From Sipunculus nudus (taxonomy: Eukaryota; Annelida; Sipuncula; Golfingiida; Sipunculidae), in contig CM049315.1 in NCBI GenBank assembly GCA_026874595.1, positions 12,586,664 to 12,650,663 on the forward strand: a stretch of DNA of 64,000 bases, read 5' to 3'. Position 1 is the first letter of the stretch. Every line of letters starts with the position of its first letter. Below the pieces are notes generated by a model. It did not search any database. It was not told the origin of the DNA and worked only from the letters and a program-made list of their open reading frames with translations. Positions 58,050 to 64,000 of this stretch are shown here, one piece after another. The position numbers and the translations under genes are program-made.

Positions 58050-58775
58050 TTTCAAATTAAATTTAAAATGTATGTTCTATACCAATGGGGTAATTGCCCG
58101 GGATGATATTTGTCTGAGGGAAAATTGTCTTCGGGGTAATTGACGGGAGGAAGAGGGGGGGGGGGGTTCAAATTGTCCGGGGGGGGGGGGGGGGGTAATT
58201 GTCAGGGGGCTAATTTGTCTCGGGGGTAGTTGTCCAAGGGGGAGGGGGAGGTTTCAATGGGATAATTGTCCGGGGGTCAGTTGTCCGAAATCCCTTTGGA
58301 TCTCTGTTTAAAGAAAAAAATGGTGCAAGTGTACGAAATTTTATAATTGATTTTTATTTGTATCGGCCAAGACACAATGCTTGGAACCCTGCAAGCCAAC
58401 CAGGGAAAATAAAAAAATTAAATGTTTGAAAAGGTGCATATAATGCGTGAAGTGTAGTTCATTTCCATACCTCAAGATATCTTTTAATTACCTGAGGTAT
58501 AGCAGCACAAGTAAGCATAATTACTGAAGACCTGGTTCTTTCTTGTAAAACAAATATATGCCAGTGGAAAGTCCAGTCCTTAATTAACAAAAACAGTTAA
58601 GTCAGACCAATTTCACATCCATGGTTTAAAGGTGTTTTGTGTCAAGTTAATACAACCATGGAACATACTTTTGATTTGCGGGAAACATCGAAAGCACTCA
58701 CCAGTCTGCATTTCACTGTTTTCTTTCAATTAGAATTTAAATTCTTTATATCCTAAAATTTGAGTATATATTATA
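58050..58775. other. Spacer with G-rich minisatellite
   Basis: G-rich block at about 58086-58290, then the AT-rich spacer up to the insertion. No gene. Confidence 0.6.
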
Positions 58776-59710
58776 CTAGCTGATAAACCCGGTATACCGG
58801 GCTTTTTACCGCGGTTTGGGACATATATTTACTAAGATATTGAATGTTGGCTCAATAAATCGAAAATATAGATTTTTAATGGGATACTCTCGGAATACGA
58901 TATGTACAAATAATTTTTACTGTTATTTTGTGGCGTTGTGCTCGTGGCAAAAGTCATATCCCGGTTTGTTTACCTTGAAGATCTGGTCAGTGATGGTTTA
59001 CATTGCAAACTGGAATGAGACGCGGAGGCATACAGTTTTTCGTTGATATTTGACTGGTTTCTATCGTTAGTCGTATAAAGAATAGGTTGAGGTGAGGAAC
59101 ACAGGAAAGATTAATGAAATGTACGTTGCAAGGAAACTGTTCCTGAAGAAGGAAACAGAAATATACATACATCGTAAGTAGCAGAAGCGGACCCAGCGTG
59201 CAGTGGGTCCGTATCCCATTTTCAGCCACCGCAACCTTTTTTTCATCCTATCAGACAAACTTTGAGGCCTGAAACCCCCGACACCACCCCAGCCCTTCCT
59301 GAAACTGGGACCTTGAATTAGGTTTTTACATTAATCCTCCTGGGTTGAACTCTCCATTTCATAAAGCAAGAAACACGTGTTTTTTATCTTTTACTGAGCA
59401 CGCACGTGGGTCAAATCCCTCATTGAGAGCAAGCGTTATTCATATGAACAATAGTCCTTAGTGTTAGAGGTTAAGTGACCACGATGCACGCATTCCGATG
59501 ATTGCCGAAGGCAGTTCGGCTGTGCTCGGTAAAAAAACGGGAAAATCACTCAAAATTATATGTATATTAAAAATTATTTATTTTCATATCGCCTATGTCA
59601 CTGCGGGGATAATAACCTTTTAAATGGTGTATGGCACAATATTGTACACAACGCGGTTATAGAGAACACTGCGAACAAACGTGAACAGAATTCCTTTTAT
59701 AAGTATTAGA
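58776..59710. mobile_element. Unclassified 0.94 kb insertion, second copy
   Basis: Near-identical to 46311-47247, at the same spacer position. No coding domain seen. Confidence 0.6.
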
Positions 59711-60038
59711 TTTGTATCCGTATAATCATTTGTTTCCTTGGAGTACAAATCAATTTTAATCTCTGCAAGTCTTGGCTTGTATTATAGTTTGTATTATAGA
59801 ATAATATTTCAAAATATACGTTAACTATTGCAAGCGTTTTGTATTGACGATGTGGAAACACAGGTTATCATAGATGTTCTTTTGTTCGTCTTGAAATTTA
59901 ACCCTCTGGGATTAAAAGAAATCTGATCGGGTGAGTTTGTGTTTAAATCTGTTTTCGTTATTATTCCTAAAGCAGGCGTCAGGAACAACATATAACATTA
60001 TCAGCAGCGTCTGAATCAACAATCGACGCACAAAGGAG
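59711..60038. other. Array spacer
   Basis: Matches 47248-47621, with a deletion of about 45 bp after ATCATAGATG (near 59876). No gene. Confidence 0.55.
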
Positions 60039-60315
60039 AGTTACAAAAACTGTGCTGCATCAACTAGTCTAAATCCGAGGGATGGACATTCAAAAAGATA
60101 AAACGAGGAACAGACGATCTCCGATCACAACTTTAACGGAGGAACAGCTGGGCGCGCTGCAGGACTCGTTTAACCGTCACACCAACCCAGTCGGACAAGC
60201 CCTGCAGGCCATCGCTCAGTCCGTGGGGCTCAGCAGGCGTGTCACCAAGTGTGGTTTCTGACCGCCAGGGCGCGCCACCGGAGGCGGAAAGGAACCGCCA
60301 GAATAGTGGCACATG
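60039..60315 (+). pseudogene. Type-A homeodomain relic 6
   Basis: Like relic 4, without the helix-1 stop insertion but with the shared helix-3 base deletion and CTGACC change. It reads GGACAAGCC where relic 4 has GGACGAGCC. Confidence 0.9.
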
Positions 60316-60745
60316 TATACTTGATCAAACATTTATGTCCGTGATTCATAAGATTATACTGATGTGTTGAGATATGCATTGACACAAATCAACGCGCAGC
60401 GTGTTTACCGGGCTATTTTATAACATTCGCTGGCCTTTTTTATTACTAAACTAGAGAATGAATTGGATTTTAATTATTTGTAAACGTACAGGTGTCGTAA
60501 ATTTATTTTTTTATATCTACAAAGTAAAAACGAAAGTTTTGACATGAACATAATTATCAGAAATGACCTTTTTGTTTGAGTCTTACTGTATGCTTTTGGA
60601 AAATATTCATATTTAATTTTAATATATAGATAAAAATTGATCATGAATACACAAAAAAAACCAGCTCACCCCGAAATGCATTTAACCCCTGATACATGCT
60701 ACACATATATTTATGTATAAAGATGTATATCGCCCTACCTCCTGC
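60316..60745. other. Array spacer before second Harbinger relic
   Basis: Matches 47901-48339. No gene. Confidence 0.55.
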
Positions 60746-61326
60746 TTCTTGGCGAATCCTTACTTTTAGCAGATGTTGCATTTATCTACATTACCAGACG
60801 TGAAGAGAAAAAGAAGAAGAATCCGGTTTAAAGACGCTTCTGAGCAAGGCCTTGGCTTATTCGCAAGCCATAATATGGCCAGTACGAGAGGCTCATGTCA
60901 AAGCTGGCCAGGGAGGATTCGCCAGGTTTCAAAAACTTTCAGCGTGTGGATCCTTACCTTTTTCAGTAGCTACTTAATCGTGTGGGATCGAGGACCAAGA
61001 AGCAGGACACCTTCATGCGCAAAGCCCTCGAACCAAGATTACGGCTTGCGTTGACGTTTCGTTACCTGGCAAAACGGGATCCTTACAAGAGTCTTGAGTA
61101 CGGCTTCCGCGGGTCGAACAACGGAGTTTTTCTACTATATTCCCATAAACTTGCGAAGCCTTCAGAGCGTAGTGAGCGGAGGACGTTTTCTTTGTCCAAA
61201 ATCACCTGAAGAGTGGATGGTGGTGAGTCTGAACTTCTCCCGGCAGTGGAACTTTCACAATACTATTGGGGCCTTGGATATAACTCGACATACCCTCGGC
61301 ACTACTCCTTGGGCAATCAGGACTGA
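60746..61326 (+). mobile_element. PIF/Harbinger transposase relic (copy 2)
   Basis: Same sequence as 48340-48920 with extra small indels: the KKQDTFMRKALEP part (frame 60982-61209) and the EEWMVVSLNFSRQWNF part (frame 61094-61378) are now in different frames, while the first copy reads through. Dead. Confidence 0.7.
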
Positions 61327-62390
61327 ACCGCCGGAGCTCGGTTTAACTCTTGCTGAGCTCGGCTCAATAAGACGTTAACTTGCAGGAAACTCGTATTCAT
61401 GTCGGCTTCAATTCATACGCAACTCGGAAATACTCAGTGTGACTCGAGACCACACGGGCGTTACTCGGCCTGAGCTCGGGATAACTCGGCTTGTTATTCG
61501 AGACCGAGCGCAACGCCGATCTGTGTTGAGTGAGTTCCGAGTAACTCCGAGCTCCAACCGAGGGCCCCACGATTCACGTCGATCTCTTAACTCGGAATAA
61601 AATTTTTAAACATGTTCAAAATTTTTTTTCCGGGCTCCACGAGTGACACCGACTTGTGCAGAGTTTTCCCGAGCATGAAGCCGAGTGTATCCCTATTTCT
61701 GACCGAGTAATCCCGAGTCCCAACTCGGAATTACTCGGCCTCAAACTCGTGAAAGTATGAGAGCTGCTTTAATGTTCAAGTTACACATGAAAGTTATGCC
61801 ACTGTTGAGTTGCCAACACGCTGAACGTCGTGATCGTTTCAGTCAGCCGGTACATGAAAAACAGTTTGACTGCGTTCGTCGCGTGTGGACCTGAATATCT
61901 CACGCTGATTGGCTGAGCTGGAGACACATTTTAAAACCGGCCTGCCGCGATATGCAATGGTCTGATAAACGGTGACACACTGACTCACTGAGGCTGAGGA
62001 TTATATATAGTGTTAAAAAGCTTGCCGTAATCATATAGCCGAGGACCTAAACGTATTAAGATTGATACAATGGGATTAGATTTACTCTCTGACCCTCTTA
62101 TTTCATCGACTGGTAAACTTGGGCCGTTCGGGACAGTCAGGGCCAAACATCACCACCTCGCTGAACTAAGGTCTTTCCCAGTGACGTAAGGATTTTATAG
62201 TGGTTTTTTCCCAGAATCTTTTTTTCAAAACCAACATGGTTTAGAAACCGCCTTTTGTCGGCTTCCAGCTCACTATATAGTAATTAGTTATGTAAGTTGC
62301 CGCGTGGTAGCAGTACCGACACTAAATGCGACAGAGTGAGAGCCGTTTGATATCTCTGTCAGAGCCATTTCATTGACTGGGACAGTCTAC
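61327..62390. other. ACTCGG-rich block and insert remainder, empty MITE site
   Basis: Equivalent to 48921-50510 but without the 537-bp MITE; the single TGGTCTGAT at 61958-61966 is the empty site. A short extra phrase (GTGTTAAAAAGCTTGCCG, near 62010) is specific to this copy. No gene. Confidence 0.55.
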
Positions 62391-62470
62391 AGGCGTATCA
62401 CCCAGTGTTGTTTCTGACCACCAGGGCGCGCCACTGGAGGCGGTAAGGAACCGCCAGAATAGTGGCACAT
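62391..62470 (+). pseudogene. Type-A homeodomain relic 7 (3' end only)
   Basis: Second copy of relic 5, 11,880 bp downstream of it. It reads GGCGGTAAGGAACC, keeping the original TAA stop found in the intact type-A gene (GGCGGTAACGAACC), whereas the other relics read GGCGGAAAGG. Confidence 0.8.
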
Positions 62471-64000
62471 GTATACTTAATCAAACATTTATTTCTGTGA
62501 TTCATAAAATTATACTGATGTGTTGAGATATGCATTGACACAAATCAACGTGCAGCGTGTTTACCGGGCTATTTTATAACATTCGCTGGCCTTTTTATTA
62601 CTAAACTAGAGAATGAATTGGATTTTAATTATTTGTAAACGTATAGGTGTCGTACGTTTATTTTTTTATATCTACACAGTGAAAACGAAAGCTTTGACAT
62701 TAACTAGTATTCAGAGATGACCTTTGTGCTTGAGTTATACTCTATGCTTTTGGAAAATATTCATATTTAAATTTAATATATAGATAAAAATTGATCATGT
62801 GTTACGTTCCTTGGGCATCCAGGGGAACGTGGGAATTAGCTCCACGTAGATTTATATATACATCCATGTTTTCTTGTACACATTTAGTCACCAATCATGA
62901 TCAATCATGATAAAGTTCATCCATATGGTAATAATAAAGTTTATTCTCTTCTTAGTTCACAAATTAAAATATATATCCAAGTATTGAAGGTTGACATTTC
63001 TAACTACAAAAATGATCATAAGATCTTCCTTTAAAAAGTTTCTAATCTAATAAAATGAGGCTTTATGAATTTAAATAAAAACAGAACAGAGTCCTGCTTT
63101 GACTAAAAATGCCCAAAAGTGCCTGTCTGTCCGAGGCCTATAAAGCCCTTAAGTACATGTCCCTAAACCTGACTAACCAACCAGATACTTGATTTAAGCT
63201 ACTGAATATTATAATACTGAGCTAAAACAAGCATTAGAAATACTGTCCATTTAGAACTAAGAAAAATCTTGACCATCCATATCATCTAAATATATTAACA
63301 TAATGAACTTACATAAAGTCTTATATGAAATGACAAATCTGGTTGATAAGTCAAGTTGACAATCTAAGGATCAAGTTGCTTGGTGGAGGCGCAATGTTAA
63401 ACGATCCTAAACACAGACTATCACTCAAATGTAATCAAGGGTGACTAGCCGCTGTCCAGCAAAGGTTATCTGCATTGCAGGGGGTAGAGGATTCTACTTA
63501 CATGCCTGTACTGGATGAACCTGTATAATAAGCTAAACTGAAGAGTAACAAGTATTTATAGTTATTTGGCCCAATAATCACCATAATCATAACACATGAC
63601 TACACAGAAAATCAGTTCACTCCTAAATGCATTAAACCCCTGATACATACTACACATATATTTATGTATAAATATGTACATATATATATATATATTTATT
63701 AAAAGAAAAATTGATATGCAATAATCTTTCCGTTTAAATGTCTAATCCTAAAATATATTTCCGTCAATATGTCTAATCCTATATTCTATTTATGTTATTA
63801 TGTCTAGTCCTATAATCTATTTCCTAAAATATGTTTAATCCTATATGCTATTTTTGTTAAGATGGCTCATTTTTGAAGACAGGGTGTGTCATACACCTAT
63901 TATCTCTAGGAATCGTTCAAGACGGCATACTTTATTCCTGTATAGCTATAAAGAAATACTGCATTTTAAACTTTTAATTTATTTCACTTACTACGTAAAT
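62471..64000. other. Spacer running off the right edge
   Basis: Matches 50591-52117, including the 0.8 kb insertion (about 62796-63600) and 37-bp minisatellite (about 63735-63870). By alignment with copy 6, another type-B promoter and gene should begin near position 64,800, outside the window. Confidence 0.6.

Overview
This is eukaryotic nuclear DNA from an animal, AT-rich and crowded with repeats. No prokaryotic gene or operon is present. The genes are LIM-homeodomain (LIM-HD) transcription factors, a family found only in animals. The repeats suit a marine invertebrate: an APE-type non-LTR retrotransposon, a Helentron/'pearl'-like element with internal tandem repeats, a PIF/Harbinger relic and long-TIR elements. 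A lophotrochozoan, probably a mollusc, is my best guess, but nothing in the window proves it.

The theme is a growing tandem array of intronless LIM-HD genes of the Lhx6/8 (Arrowhead) type. There are two paralogue types. Type A is one intact gene at 3785-4804. Type B is intact at 18456-19619, 26691-27878 and 52915-54105. A fourth full-length type-B copy (34936-41977) is split by a 5.9 kb LINE with a 32-bp target-site duplication. Two truncated copies (21819-22290, 30084-30555) encode only LIM2 plus the homeodomain. A degenerate copy lies at 14050-14696. Seven dead type-A homeodomain remnants (16722, 25279, 33545, 47622, 50511, 60039, 62391) are spread between the type-B copies, so the amplified unit was an A-B pair whose A member had already decayed.

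Layout: 1-3784 holds no recognised gene. Gene A follows, then a 6.9 kb element (5246-12141) with arms of about 1 kb, 21-bp arrays near each end and a 6-bp target-site duplication. From about 13.9 to 35.4 kb comes the proximal array, with a period of about 8.25 kb; each unit also contains a 2,671-bp internal duplication that produced the truncated copies. The LINE occupies 35464-41327. From 41.3 kb to the right edge is the distal array, with a period of about 12.1-12.4 kb. Its units were enlarged by a Helentron-like element with 280-bp monomers, an unclassified 0.94 kb insertion, a PIF/Harbinger relic and, in one unit only, a 537-bp MITE with a 9-bp target-site duplication. The array clearly continues beyond 64 kb.

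The type-B genes share almost the same promoter (an E-box, a 12-bp palindrome and NK2-like sites), the same continuous reading frame and the same poly(A) signal, so they are probably co-regulated copies of one factor. The truncated and split copies could give LIM-less or homeodomain-less products if transcribed. Family assignments rest on motifs read by eye; no database search was run.
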